The translations under genes and the position numbers were made by a program. A stretch of 64,000 bases of DNA from Bacteroidota bacterium. GTDB taxonomy: Bacteria > Bacteroidota > Bacteroidia > Flavobacteriales > Flavobacteriaceae. The stretch lies in contig JAJRRO010000038.1 in assembly GCA_024279425.1 (NCBI GenBank), positions 62,001 through 126,000 on the forward strand, in the 5' to 3' direction. Below the pieces are notes generated by a model that saw only the letters and a list, made by a program, of their open reading frames with translations, made no database searches and was not told where the DNA came from. Positions 26,049-36,900 of this stretch are shown here, piece by piece (positions within the stretch are counted from its first letter, which is position 1; every line of letters starts with the position of its first letter).

Positions 26049-26933
26049 ATGACATTACTTTTAATGGCCGCTGGCCGAGGAAGCCGATATGGTAAACTAA
26101 AACAATTCGATGCCCTTGGACCCGATGACGAATTCTTGATGGAGTTTAGCATCTATGATGCGCTTGAAAGTGGTTTTGACCATATCGTTGTTGTTACTCA
26201 AGTCGATAATGTTGATTTTTTACATGATTATTTAGTTGAAAGGCTACCAAAGCAAATAAAACTGGAGGTAGTAGCTCAAAAATTGACAGACTTACCCGAG
26301 GGAAGTAACTTTATTGGCGAACGTGCTAAACCTTGGGGAACCGCACACGCTGTATGGGCCGCCCGCCATGTAATCAAGAATTCTTTTGTTGTCATAAATG
26401 CAGATGATTTTTATGGACAAGCAGCATACCAAAAAGCCGCTGACTTTATCCAGGAGAATAATGGTGATAACTATGCTCTAGTGGGTTACACCTTAAAAGA
26501 CACCCTCTCAGAACATGGTACTGTTTCTAGAGGTGTATGCAAAATAGATGATGAAAATAATCTATTATCGGTAAACGAAAGAACAAAGATCGAACAGCAG
26601 ACCAATATCATAAAAGATCTTGATTCAGGATTAGAATTTACTGGTGATGAACTTGCCAGTATGAATTTCTGGATTTGTAATCCCTCATTATTTGAGAGTA
26701 TAGAAGAAGATTTCAAGAACTTCTTAAAGGACGAAGCCAATATTGATGGCGGTGAAATATATTTACCTTTTGTAATCCAAGAAATGATGGAGAACAATAA
26801 AGTCGCGGTAAAGGTCATACCTTCAAAAGGAGAATGGTTTGGCATTACCTATGCCAGCGACAAGGAAAAAGCAATGGTCAAATTAAAGGGAATGGGAATA
26901 CAAGGCGACTACAAAGCGCCTCTCTGGAATTAG
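26049..26933 (+). CDS. Sugar-phosphate nucleotidyltransferase-like protein
   Basis: A 294-aa NTP-transferase fold. The N-terminal MTLLLMAAGRGSRYGKLKQF is the nucleotide-binding G-x-G-x-R motif, followed by ERAKPWGTAHAVWAARHVI and VINADDFYGQAAY (metal-binding Asp). It activates a sugar phosphate to a nucleotide sugar, or acts as a related transferase. It ends 7 bases before a kinase-like gene, and the pair resembles N-acetylhexosamine kinase plus nucleotidyltransferase couples used in sugar salvage. Confidence 0.88.
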   Translation: MTLLLMAAGRGSRYGKLKQFDALGPDDEFLMEFSIYDALESGFDHIVVVTQVDNVDFLHDYLVERLPKQIKLEVVAQKLTDLPEGSNFIGERAKPWGTAHAVWAARHVIKNSFVVINADDFYGQAAYQKAADFIQENNGDNYALVGYTLKDTLSEHGTVSRGVCKIDDENNLLSVNERTKIEQQTNIIKDLDSGLEFTGDELASMNFWICNPSLFESIEEDFKNFLKDEANIDGGEIYLPFVIQEMMENNKVAVKVIPSKGEWFGITYASDKEKAMVKLKGMGIQGDYKAPLWN

Positions 26934-26940
26934 AATTATC

Positions 26941-28002
26941 ATGGGGAAGTTTACAAATGATTATTTGAACACTATTTTGGAATGTTTTTCCACCCAGGGA
27001 AAGACCTTTCAATTTACCCCCATAAATAATGGATTTATCAATGACACCTATCTGGTCTTGGACCATAATGGGCCCAAGTATATTCTACAACGCGTAAACC
27101 AGGATGTTTTTAAGGACATTGATGGGTTAATGTCCAATATTCACTTCGCACTTCAAGGGTTGCAAAGCGATGATTACTGCAGCATACAATTGATTCCAAC
27201 TTTATTCGGAAAACAATATCACAATAGTGTAGAGGGTTATTGGAGATTAATGTCTTTCATTAATGACAGCACAACTTACAATACAACTACCAATCAAAAA
27301 ATCGCTTTTGAGGCAGGTAGGATTATTGGTAGGTTTCATCAACTTTTGCAGAACGCAGACAGTACTGATTATATTGATACCATTCCAGATTTCCATAATC
27401 TTACATTGCGAAAGAAGCAATTTAAAACTGCACTTTCAACGGCAGATGAACCCAAAATGAAAATTGCCGAAAAAACGATTGAATTTGCGGAGCGCATTTT
27501 AGTCAAATTGGAAGCATTGGACAATGCCGAGCTATCTATTCGTATATGCCATAACGACACTAAACTCAACAACATCCTATTCTCAAAAGAATTGGATGAG
27601 GCACTTTGTCTTATTGACCTTGATACTCTAATGAAAGGCTATTTTTATTACGATTTTGGGGATGCAGTACGCACTATAGTAAATACGGCTCCGGAAGACG
27701 AACAGGAATTGCACAAAATCACCTTTGAGAAAGACCTCTTCAATGCCTTTGTAGATGGTTTGGCATCTAATGGTCCCTTCCTTTCAAAAGAGGAAATAAA
27801 CACTTTACCGTTGGGTGCGGTTTTCATGCCCTTTATTCACGGTTTGAGAGCCTTGACTGATTATCTGAACAATAATATTTACTACAAAGTGGCCTACGAA
27901 AACCAAAACCTGGACAGGTGTTTAAGTCTATTTGACTTTACTCAAAAGGCATTGGACCAAGTAGAATATATGCAAAAGGTGATTGATGAAAAACTGGCTT
28001 AG
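26941..28002 (+). CDS. Phosphotransferase (APH/NahK-like sugar kinase)
   Basis: A 353-aa kinase of the aminoglycoside-phosphotransferase fold. The catalytic loop is ICHNDTKLNNILF (near residue 200) and the metal-binding segment is LIDLDTLMKGYFYYDFGDAVR. This form is close to N-acetylhexosamine 1-kinases, so an anomeric sugar kinase feeding the upstream nucleotidyltransferase is a reasonable guess. Its last 4 bases overlap the convergent LacI gene. Confidence 0.85.
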   Translation: MGKFTNDYLNTILECFSTQGKTFQFTPINNGFINDTYLVLDHNGPKYILQRVNQDVFKDIDGLMSNIHFALQGLQSDDYCSIQLIPTLFGKQYHNSVEGYWRLMSFINDSTTYNTTTNQKIAFEAGRIIGRFHQLLQNADSTDYIDTIPDFHNLTLRKKQFKTALSTADEPKMKIAEKTIEFAERILVKLEALDNAELSIRICHNDTKLNNILFSKELDEALCLIDLDTLMKGYFYYDFGDAVRTIVNTAPEDEQELHKITFEKDLFNAFVDGLASNGPFLSKEEINTLPLGAVFMPFIHGLRALTDYLNNNIYYKVAYENQNLDRCLSLFDFTQKALDQVEYMQKVIDEKLA

Positions 28003-29030
28003 TCCATTGGTATTTTTCTTGTTGAATCCCTAACGATTAAACTTGTTTTTACAATCCTGGTTTCAAAGGGTTCTGAAACTTCTTTATTTTCTAGCCTATT
28101 AATCAATAAACTGGCAACCGTTTCACCGATATAGGCCCCATGTTGACTTACCATAGTCAAAGAAGGGGTAACATATTTTGAGAGCTGACCATTAGTAAAT
28201 CCAATTATCGAAATATCATTCGGCACCTGATACCCCCTTGCCTTAACTATGGTCATTACTTTTACTGTGGTTATTTCGTCAAAAGCCAGAATACCGTCTA
28301 TCTGGTTATCATTAAGAATAAAGGATAACAAAAACTCAAGATCATCATCTATACCAACTGGTAATATCAGTTTTTCATCAAAGGGGATATTTCTTTCTTT
28401 CAATGCTTTTCTATAGCCTTCCGTTCTAAGCCTGCTTATTTCAGTATGATCGATTGGCGTAACAATGGCAATGGTTTGGCAACCTGTGTCCAAAAAATAT
28501 TTAGTGGCCTTATAACCTGCTTCGAAATCATCGACAATGACTTTGTCGCAGTCTATCAAATCAGTGACCCTATCAAACATGGCTATAGGGATTTGACTAT
28601 CAACCAACTCTTTCATACCTTCTGCATGATTCTTTATCTGTGATTCTGTTGCAACAGAGGATATAATCAAGCCATCCACGGAACCATAGCTCAAAAGTTC
28701 GAGTGTCTTTGCCTCTTTTTCAATAGACTGATTACTTGTACAACTTATAATATTGTAACCGCGATTATTAGCAACTTGCTCTATTCCGTAAAGTACCTGG
28801 ACAAAGAAATAGTTAAGTATATTAGGGATCACAACACCTATGTTCCTTGTACTTCTATTCCGTAGATTAATCGCAACCTTATTGGGTTTATAGTGGTTCT
28901 CCTGTGCGAATTTTTGAATTTTAGCCTTTAGTTTTTGACTAATCTCATGACTATCATTAATGGCCTTGGACACGGTAGATATCGAGACCTTAAAATGTGC
29001 TGCAATATCCTTGAGGGTCAATTTAGACAT
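27999..29030 (-). CDS. LacI-family transcriptional regulator
   Basis: A 343-aa regulator. The DNA-binding domain LTLKDIAAHFKVSISTVSKA with INDSHEISQKLKAKI and hinge NKVAINLRNRST is typical of LacI. The effector domain (about 60-340) includes NIGVVIPNILNYFF, SYGSVDGLIIS and IPNDISIIGF-type segments. It lies just downstream of the xylose genes, 47 bases after the symporter stop, so it may be cotranscribed and control them. A LacI-type operator is present upstream of xylB. No ligand can be stated from sequence. Confidence 0.93.
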   Translation of the reverse strand: MSKLTLKDIAAHFKVSISTVSKAINDSHEISQKLKAKIQKFAQENHYKPNKVAINLRNRSTRNIGVVIPNILNYFFVQVLYGIEQVANNRGYNIISCTSNQSIEKEAKTLELLSYGSVDGLIISSVATESQIKNHAEGMKELVDSQIPIAMFDRVTDLIDCDKVIVDDFEAGYKATKYFLDTGCQTIAIVTPIDHTEISRLRTEGYRKALKERNIPFDEKLILPVGIDDDLEFLLSFILNDNQIDGILAFDEITTVKVMTIVKARGYQVPNDISIIGFTNGQLSKYVTPSLTMVSQHGAYIGETVASLLINRLENKEVSEPFETRIVKTSLIVRDSTRKIPMD

Positions 29031-29055
29031 AACCTTTTATTCTTGTATAGTTTTT

Positions 29056-29076
29056 AAATGATATATATATTCATTT
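29056..29076. repeat. AT-rich inverted repeat between symporter and lacI-type gene
   Basis: AAATGA (29056-29061) and TCATTT (29071-29076) flank a TA-repeat core in the 46-base gap. It could be an operator or a weak terminator. Evidence is limited to symmetry. Confidence 0.3.
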
Positions 29077-30693
29077 TTAACCCGTGAAGTAGGACAAAAC
29101 AAATATTACGATGGCAACCAACAAAACCGATAGAACAATGTCTATAACCGCTATGCTTTCCTTGTTCAATTTTCTGTCCTCGTTAGATAAGGTGCCAAAC
29201 GAAAGACCTGCAATTGCCGCATAGTTGGGCGGATCAGTAGCGAGACTAACACCAATACAAATGACTACTGAAAGTATGAACATGAATATGGCCATGTGTG
29301 CGAAATTTATTGTGGCAAAATCCAATAGTATTCCCGATAAGCTCGATTGATATATTTCAGCCATTATCCGTAGTGCTGCAACTACCAATCCTGCAAAAAG
29401 AGTGGCTATGGCAGCTTTGGAGTTCACTCTTTTCCATAGAATTCCCAAAAGAAACACGGCTGTTATGGGAGGTGCAATATACGATTGTACGCTTTGAAGG
29501 TACTGATATAAGGTTCCTCCCCCAATTTTCTCCATTATGGGAATCCAAATAATCCCCAATATAACTACAATGGTGGTGGCAAATTTTCCGATATTCACCA
29601 AAAGACGTTCCGATGTTTTTGGTTTTAATTTTTTATAAATATCCATCGTAAAAATTGTCGAGCAGGAGTTAAAAACCGAGGCCAATGAGCTCATGAGCGC
29701 GGCCATTAATCCACCTGCAACCAACCCTTTTAGTCCTACGGGAAGTAATGTCTTGACCAAAACAGGGAAAACCTCATCTGCCTTGTCATAGGTCAAAACA
29801 CCTTGTTTTGCCAAGGCGAAGGCTATGATACCCGGAACAAGGAAAATAAAAATGGGCAATATCTTAAGGTAAGCCCCGAATATAGCCCCACGCCTACCTA
29901 TTTTAATGTTATTCGCCGCCAAGGTTCGTTGTACGATATATTGATCTGTACACCAATACCAAACACCTACGATTGTACCGCCAAAAAGCATTCCGGTCCA
30001 AGGAAAGTCTGGGTCTGTCATAGGTCGCCACATATTAAAATGATCAGAACCTACGGTTTCCTTAAGCGTTTCCCATCCACCTACTTCCTGCAATCCCAAA
30101 AAAGTGATGGTAACCGACCCCATTATCAAAACCACAGTCTGCAATGTCTCTGTATAAATAACAGCTTTCATTCCACCAACTACCGTATAGGCACCCGTAA
30201 ACAATACAATCCCTATTGCACCGTACCAAAAAGGAATCCCTAATAATTCAGAGACCACGATTCCACCGGCATATATGGTAACCGACACCTTGGTAATAAC
30301 ATACCCGGCCAAAGAGAAAACCGATAAGAACCATCTAGAACGGCTATCAAACCGTTTTTCCAAAAACTCTGGCATGGTAAAGGCATTACTCCTAAAATAA
30401 AATGGCAAAAAGAGCCAGCCCAAAAGCAATACAATCCATGCATGCAGTTCATAATGAGCCATGGGCATCCCTGATTCAGCACCCGTTCCTGCCAAGCCAA
30501 CCACATGTTCAGAGCCAATATTGGATGCAAAAATAGATGCCCCGATTACGAACCAACCTACATTTCGGCCCGCTAAAAAATAATCGGCCGTGTCTTTGTT
30601 TTTTTGAAGGATTACCCATATAGCCACTGCGATAAGGACAGCAAAATAAATCCCTAACACCCACCAATCCGCATTTTCTAATATTGACTCCAT
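29077..30693 (-). CDS. Sodium/solute symporter (SSS family), probable Na+/xylose transporter
   Basis: A 538-aa inner-membrane transporter with about 13-14 helices. It has the SSS pattern YFLAGRNVGWFVIGASIFASNIGSE near residues 38-62, GYVITKVSVTIYAGGIVVS, and a Na+-site segment GLMAALMSSLASVFNSCSTI. Its close relatives carry sugars. It follows xylA by 21 bases, making xylose or a xylose-containing sugar the likely substrate (inference from operon). Confidence 0.92.
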   Translation of the reverse strand: MESILENADWWVLGIYFAVLIAVAIWVILQKNKDTADYFLAGRNVGWFVIGASIFASNIGSEHVVGLAGTGAESGMPMAHYELHAWIVLLLGWLFLPFYFRSNAFTMPEFLEKRFDSRSRWFLSVFSLAGYVITKVSVTIYAGGIVVSELLGIPFWYGAIGIVLFTGAYTVVGGMKAVIYTETLQTVVLIMGSVTITFLGLQEVGGWETLKETVGSDHFNMWRPMTDPDFPWTGMLFGGTIVGVWYWCTDQYIVQRTLAANNIKIGRRGAIFGAYLKILPIFIFLVPGIIAFALAKQGVLTYDKADEVFPVLVKTLLPVGLKGLVAGGLMAALMSSLASVFNSCSTIFTMDIYKKLKPKTSERLLVNIGKFATTIVVILGIIWIPIMEKIGGGTLYQYLQSVQSYIAPPITAVFLLGILWKRVNSKAAIATLFAGLVVAALRIMAEIYQSSLSGILLDFATINFAHMAIFMFILSVVICIGVSLATDPPNYAAIAGLSFGTLSNEDRKLNKESIAVIDIVLSVLLVAIVIFVLSYFTG

Positions 30694-30714
30694 TAACTCT
30701 TGGTGTTTGAATTA

Positions 30715-32040
30715 TTATATGTTCTGATTGATGATATTCTCGAACAATTCTTGTTTACCACTTCTAAGTTGTAATTCACCATTCCCTTGGGCCAATTCAT
30801 ATAAATCATTTAGGCTTAATTCTCCATTCTCAAAATCCTTGCCTTTTCCCGAATCAAATGAGCTGTATCTTTTTTGGCGGAGTTTCTCATAATCCGAGGA
30901 TGAAATGATCTTATCAGCGGCTAACAAAGCTCTTGCAAAAATGTCGGCCCCTCCAATATGCGCATGAAAAACGTCTTCTAAATCGGTAGAGTTTCTCCTA
31001 ATTTTAGCATCAAAGTTAATTCCACCTCCTTGCAGTCCTCCTGCATTTAAAAACACTAACATGGCTTCAGTGGTCTCGAGAACATTATTAGGAAACTGAT
31101 CCGTATCCCAACCGTTTTGATAGTCACCACGATTGGCATCCAGACTACCCAGCAGACCCGCTTTGGCCGCTACGGCCAATTCATGTTGAAAAGTGTGTTG
31201 TGCCAAGGTGGCGTGGTTTACCTCAATATTGATTTTAAAGTCTTTTTCCAATCCATATTCCCGTAGGAATCCTATCGCCGTAGCCGTATCAAAATCGTAT
31301 TGATGCTTCATTGGCTCCATGGGTTTGGGCTCAATAAAGAATGTTCCTTTGAATCCTTGACTACGCGCATAGTCCCTGGCCATAGTCAGAAATTGGGCCA
31401 TATGATCCAGCTCACGACCCATATTCGTGTTCAGTAGGGACATATAGCCCTCACGACCTCCCCAAAAAACATAATTCTCACCGTCAAGAGCTATTGTGGC
31501 ATCCAACGCCAATTTTATTTGCGCCCCGGCCCTTGCAACAACATCAAAATCAGGGTTGGTGGCAGCACCATTCATATATCTGGGGTTCGAAAAACAGTTT
31601 GCAGTCCCCCAAAGCAACTTAACACCCGATGCTGCTTTCTTTTCTTTTAAGTACTCGGTAATCGTTGCCAATCTCGTTTCTGATTCGGCAAATGTGGGAG
31701 CTTCTTGAATTAAATCGAAATCATGACAACAAAAATAATCGAAGCCCATTTTTGTTATAAACTCAAAGGCTGCATCTGCCTTGTCTTTTGCGGCCTGCAC
31801 AGGGTCAGTAGATTGATCCCATGCAAAGTTTTGTGTTCCAGGGCCAAAGGGATCAGATCCTTGGCCACAGAACGTATGCCAATAGGCTATGGCGAACCTA
31901 AAATGGTCTCGCATTGTTTTCCCGGCCACAATTTGCTTAGGGTTATAATACTTGAATGCCAAGGGGTTATCAGATTCCTTTCCTTCGAATTTAATTTCCC
32001 CTATTCCCTTAAAATATTCTCTATCTCCTATGATTGCCAT
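30715..32040 (-). CDS. xylA: Xylose isomerase
   Basis: A 441-aa enzyme converting D-xylose to D-xylulose. It shows the family-2 features: [25 protein letters not shown] (catalytic His), [33 protein letters not shown] and [20 protein letters not shown] (metal ligands). It is 9 bases after xylB and 21 before the symporter gene. The length is normal. Confidence 0.97.
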   Translation of the reverse strand: MAIIGDREYFKGIGEIKFEGKESDNPLAFKYYNPKQIVAGKTMRDHFRFAIAYWHTFCGQGSDPFGPGTQNFAWDQSTDPVQAAKDKADAAFEFITKMGFDYFCCHDFDLIQEAPTFAESETRLATITEYLKEKKAASGVKLLWGTANCFSNPRYMNGAATNPDFDVVARAGAQIKLALDATIALDGENYVFWGGREGYMSLLNTNMGRELDHMAQFLTMARDYARSQGFKGTFFIEPKPMEPMKHQYDFDTATAIGFLREYGLEKDFKINIEVNHATLAQHTFQHELAVAAKAGLLGSLDANRGDYQNGWDTDQFPNNVLETTEAMLVFLNAGGLQGGGINFDAKIRRNSTDLEDVFHAHIGGADIFARALLAADKIISSSDYEKLRQKRYSSFDSGKGKDFENGELSLNDLYELAQGNGELQLRSGKQELFENIINQNI

Positions 32041-32049
32041 GATTATAAT

Positions 32050-33534
32050 TTATTTGTTTATTATTAATTCCAATTCTTTTTTCCAGTTTTGATATGCCTT
32101 AGCATAGGGCTCTTTGTCTTTAAAAGGCATAAAGGTCATTACATGATCATTATCCATGATATATGTCCCAAATTTTTCAAAGTCTCCATCATGTAATCCA
32201 GCTGCCCTTGCCGCTCCTATAGCCCCAGTTGTATTGTATATTTCGATTTCGTGTTCTATCAAGGTCGCTATGGTATTGGCAAATATCTCTGATCTAAAGA
32301 GATTATCATTGCCCACACGCATTACATTGATTTTGATACCATCAGATTTTAGGATTTCCATTCCGTATACAAAGGAAAAAGCAATACCTTCAAGAGCGGC
32401 TCGACATATATGGGCCTTACCGTGATTGTTCAGATTTATATTCACAAGTCTGGAGCCGATATCCTTGTTGTTCAACATTCGTTCTGCTCCATTGCCAAAA
32501 GGTATCATACAAACTCCATCAGATCCAATGGGAATGTCCGATGCCAAATTGTTCATCTCTTCATAGGATGCAACTGACAAATTATTCAACAACCAACGAT
32601 ACTGGATTCCTGCGCCATTAATACATAGCAATTTTCCTATTCTTGGTGCGGCATCCTTTTGATAATTAACGTGTGCAAAATTATTGACCCGTGAACTTTC
32701 CTTGACCGATAAACTATCTGTCACCGCATAAACGACTCCCGATGTACCACCCGTACCAGCCACCTCACCTGGATTAAACACATTCAATGACAATGCATTG
32801 TTGGGTTGATCTCCGGCCCTATAAAAAATGGGGGTTCCGGCTGCAATACCACTTTCCGATTCCCCTTTGCCGTTGACCTTGGACTGTAATCCAAAAGTCT
32901 CAACAATGTCAGGGACCATTGATTTTTGGATTCCATAATGCCCTAAAAGAAAATCGGCGATATTATCAGTCTTGAAATCCCAAAATATTCCTTCTGAAAG
33001 ACCCGAAATGGTGGTATTTATAACCTCCGAAAATTTATAGGCTATGTAATCTCCAGGAAGCATAAACTTGTAGACCTTACTATAGATCTCTGGCTCATTA
33101 TCCTTGACCCATTTTAATTTGGAAGCTGTAAAATTTGCGGGGGAGTTCAGGAGATGGGTATTGCATTTATCCTCTCCTAATTCTGAAAAAGCTCCATTAC
33201 CAGTCTCCACGGCACGACTATCGCACCAAATAATGGATTTTCTCAGAGGTCTACCTTCATCATCTACCAGTACAAGTCCATGCATTTGATACGATATACC
33301 TATGCCCTTGATCTCTGCTCTTGAAACATTGAATTTAGATTTCAGTTTTGTTATGGCCGCACATGCATGCTCCCACCAATCATCAGGCTTTTGTTCGGCC
33401 CAGCCATTTTTTATGGCGAGCATATCCATCTCCGCTTCCGGCTCTTGAACTACGCCGATACTTTTCCCTGAAGCAATCTCAACCAAAGCTGCTTTTATTG
33501 ATGAACTTCCTATGTCTAATCCTAAATAGTACAT
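32050..33534 (-). CDS. xylB: Xylulokinase
   Basis: A 494-aa FGGY kinase phosphorylating D-xylulose. It has YYLGLDIGSSSIKAALVE at the N-terminus, GIGISYQMHGLVLVDDEGRP, IIWCDSRA, AGDQPNNA and a C-terminal nucleotide segment GIAFSFVYGMEIL. It is the first gene of the leftward xylB-xylA-symporter operon. A -7 box lies at 33597-33604. Confidence 0.95.
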   Translation of the reverse strand: MYYLGLDIGSSSIKAALVEIASGKSIGVVQEPEAEMDMLAIKNGWAEQKPDDWWEHACAAITKLKSKFNVSRAEIKGIGISYQMHGLVLVDDEGRPLRKSIIWCDSRAVETGNGAFSELGEDKCNTHLLNSPANFTASKLKWVKDNEPEIYSKVYKFMLPGDYIAYKFSEVINTTISGLSEGIFWDFKTDNIADFLLGHYGIQKSMVPDIVETFGLQSKVNGKGESESGIAAGTPIFYRAGDQPNNALSLNVFNPGEVAGTGGTSGVVYAVTDSLSVKESSRVNNFAHVNYQKDAAPRIGKLLCINGAGIQYRWLLNNLSVASYEEMNNLASDIPIGSDGVCMIPFGNGAERMLNNKDIGSRLVNINLNNHGKAHICRAALEGIAFSFVYGMEILKSDGIKINVMRVGNDNLFRSEIFANTIATLIEHEIEIYNTTGAIGAARAAGLHDGDFEKFGTYIMDNDHVMTFMPFKDKEPYAKAYQNWKKELELIINK

Positions 33535-33596
33535 AATTGACCTATGATATTGTAATGAATAAACCCGTTATCGTGATTATTGTATTTCACCACTCC

Positions 33597-33604
33597 CAAA
33601 TGTA
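33597..33604 (-). promoter_or_regulatory. -7 promoter box (TACATTTG) of the xyl operon
   Basis: Read leftward, TACATTTG matches TAnnTTTG and ends 62 bases before the xylB ATG. No clear -33 TTTG is seen upstream. Confidence 0.5.
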
Positions 33605-33748
33605 TTACAAAGTAGGCTCGGTTTTACGTTTTGTGGGTAATCCGTTTGAAGTGTATACTTTCCCAATATCAATTAAAACAACATGTATTCAACGTATAAT
33701 ATTGACATCCAATTTTTTATACCCACCATGGTGGTTTACTAAAATTTT

Positions 33749-33762
33749 CGAAAACGCTTTCG
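33749..33762. promoter_or_regulatory. LacI-family operator upstream of xylB
   Basis: CGAAAACGCTTTCG is a 14-base near-palindrome (12 of 14 symmetric) centred on CG, the standard LacI-family form. It lies in an AT-rich stretch with several TTTCGAAA-like repeats, 145 bases beyond the -7 box. The distance is long, so looping, another start site, or an activating role would be required. The LacI gene at 27999-29030 is the obvious candidate partner. Confidence 0.5.
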
Positions 33763-33815
33763 TAATTTTTCGAAATTTTCGTTGATACATTTCTTAAAAC
33801 CCTATTTTTGAACAA

Positions 33816-33936
33816 AGAAGAGGCTGTCTGTCGGTTCGAGCGGAGTCGAGAACTTGATCTATTTAAAAATCAATAGGTTTCGACTGCGCTCAACCTGACA
33901 ATACCATGATTCTCGTACTTTTTAGACACTCCCTTT
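33816..33936. repeat. REP-like imperfect inverted repeat of a dispersed family
   Basis: GGTTCGAGCGGAGTCGAGA (33832-33850) is closely complementary to TTTCGACTGCGCTCAACC (33878-33895), and an outer arm with AGGCTGTCT (33821-33829) matches AGACACTCCC (33924-33933) imperfectly. The transcript would form a long hairpin with an AT-rich loop. This GC-richer unit with TCGAGCGGAGTCGA is of a kind I recall as dispersed in Flavobacteriaceae genomes. It lies between the large UnbV gene and the xyl promoter and ends in a T run on the + strand. Confidence 0.7.
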
Positions 33937-33990
33937 TTTAGAAAATCTACTTTATCCGGGGCTATGTCAACGGAGAACTATCTAAGAATA

Positions 33991-36900
33991 TTACATATTT
34001 AATTGAATAAACTCCGAATAGTAATTGTTCTTGGCCACAAAGATCACTTTGCCATCTCCAATGACAATCTCGGCCATGTCTTTTACATCACCCAACGTAA
34101 AGAATCCACTTTCATAGGCTTGTAAAGGCGTAAAACCGCCCTGGCCATTACCCTTCAAAAACAAACCAGTACCGGCGTCGCTACGTGGGGTCTCTACTTC
34201 AGACCAGTACAAATTACCGGCAATCAAAGCATCTAAATGTCCATCCTTGTCATAATCATCGACCAATATTTGATTGATATTGGAAAGTTGTGCCTCCTTG
34301 GGTAGTTGATGCACTATAAATTGGCCATCTCGGTTTTCCAAATACACACTGGCAAACGATTGCACTTGATAATGTAGTGAGTTTTCCAACTCCTGCTTGG
34401 TATACACATCTTCCAAAGTAGCATTTGAGAATGAGGCATAATCAGGGAATTTTGTTTTTATTCCCGGAATTTGCTGGGAGGAGCACTCCCGGCCCCGAAC
34501 AGGAAATTTCTCGCCCTCATTATAATAGCTCAAGACAATATCGTTTTTTTGATTTTTGTCGAAATCATTGACATAAATGTCAAAGGTTTCATTTTCGTTG
34601 GCCTTATATTTATAGTTGAGTCCTAAATTACCAGCGATATAATCGGTATCGCCATCATTATCAAAATCCCCTCCTTTTATACTCCACCACCATCCGGTCA
34701 GATTATCTGAAAGTCCCATATCCTGAGACACTTCCTTAAACCCTGATTGTTGCATATTTTGAAAAAGGCGAATAGGCATCCACTCGCCAACAACGATTAT
34801 ATCTAACCAGCCATCTCCGTTGAAATCGGTGATTTCGGCACTTGTGGCCATTCCCAAAGATTCAAACTCCGGAATACTTTTAGCTGTAATATCTTCAAAT
34901 TTAACCACTCCATCAGCACTTGAGTTTTTGAGCAAATAACTCTTGGCCGGCATTGGGTAGTTACGTGGGACCAACCTTCCCAAAACCAATAGATCCTCTT
35001 TACCGTCTTTATCAAAATCGGCAGCATAGACCCTTGATCCACTGGTAATCATTTCGGGCAATGCCTTATCATCTTTTTTCAAATTACCACTACCATCATT
35101 TATATAGAGTCTGTCCTGCAACATTTTTGAATTTTTGGGAAACTCATTTCCACCACTGACCACATAAAGGTCATTGTCTCCGTCACCATCTGCATCAAAA
35201 AGTGTAGCCCCCAGATCTTCATGTGCCCTGTCTTTTCCCAAATCCTTAATCTTTTGAAGTTCAAAGCCATTTTGCGTTTGAAAATAAACCCCAGGGACAT
35301 GGGAAGCCGCTCCTCCGATAAATATATCTTCCTTTCCATCTCCGTTTATATCGCCAATGGCCAAACCTGGCCCAAAAGTAGACGTCCTATGGGGTAACAA
35401 GACCTCTTCGTTAAAATCATTATATGAATTTTCGCGATGCGCGAATACCGGAAAGGTGACCGTGTCTTTGATTGCTGTAAATAAAACTTTATTCTCAGTA
35501 CTGATCTCATTCGCTAAAATGGCATTGGTATAGGATATGGTTAGTGATTCATTGGCCTTAACATTAACCAAGGTCTGCGTTTTCTGATCTGGCCATACCA
35601 CTTTTAATTCATCTACAGACTGGTTTTTTCCAATTCCAAAATGAAGCTCTGGGGCTATTGAGGATTGAAAGCCCCGAGTTAGTGTCAGCTCTTGCATCTG
35701 CTCAGAACCAGCCGTTTTTACATAGGCCCTAACACCAAGACCATTCGTATTCTTGCCAAAATCAGAGAATTTTAATTTTAGGTAATTATTTATGGTCGAA
35801 GCCTTATTTTCAAAAATGATGGCTACATCGTCTAAATTATTCAGGACAATTTCCAAATCACCATCGTTATCCAAATCCCCATAGACCACACCATTTGAAA
35901 ACCCTTCAAACTTTATCCCCCAGCTTTCATTCACTTGTTTGAATTCAAAATCACCCATGTTTTTATAAACAAAGTTGTCTATTTTCTCTGATGGTATTTG
36001 TTTACTCAAGGTAAGAGGGTCAACATCTTTTTTCTCTTTTATGGCATTAAAAAAATCATTGTTATTGATTTCCCTGCGGGTGCCATTTGAAACAAATAGA
36101 TCTTTGAGTCCGTCATTATCCAAATCGGCAAACAAAGGTCCCCAGCTCCAATCCGTCGATGAGGTCCCCGTAATTCTGGAGACATTTATAAAATACGGAT
36201 TGCCATTGTTTGACACCCCTGTATTCAATTGCATTGTATTCTGCATGTTCTGATAGTGGAAACCCGCTTTAACAACGTCCCAATACAATTGTGGGTTCAT
36301 GCTGGCCATATTGGCTTTTTTTCTTCTATTATTAGCTGGATCCATGTCTACTTGAAAAATATCGAGCAGTCCGTCATTGTTATAATCCGCAATATCAACG
36401 CCCATTCCGTAGAAAGCGGTATTGGCAGTCGATTCCTTAAGAACTTCCCTAAAGGTATTGTCCTTGTTATTGATGAACATATAATCCGGGGAGTCAAAAT
36501 CGTTGGAAATATATAGATCGGGCCAGGAATCATTGTTTAGATCTGCCACGGCCAACCCTATAGAAAGCCCAAAATTTTCTATGCCCGAGGCTTTAGTAAC
36601 ATCAGTAAAAGTGCCACCGTCATTGCGGTATAAATGATCAGACTCATTTTCCGGGATATCCCTCATCTTAAAGGTATAGTAATAGGTCTGTGATTTAAAT
36701 GGCGTTGGGGCGTAATTAGCAACATACAGGTCAAGATCGCCATCCTTGTCATAGTCAAAAAAAGTACTTTGAATACTATTTCCTTGGTCATCAATCCCCA
36801 TTTGATCAGCGCTCTCTTCAAAAGTGCCATCTCCCTTGTTCAGGAACAATTGATTGTTTTTGGGGCCGAACAAACCACTTACGGAACAATAGATATCCAA

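Noticed and set aside
33537-33785. An 82-codon frame upstream of xylB
   Set aside because: It lies across the promoter and operator region and has no recognisable features.
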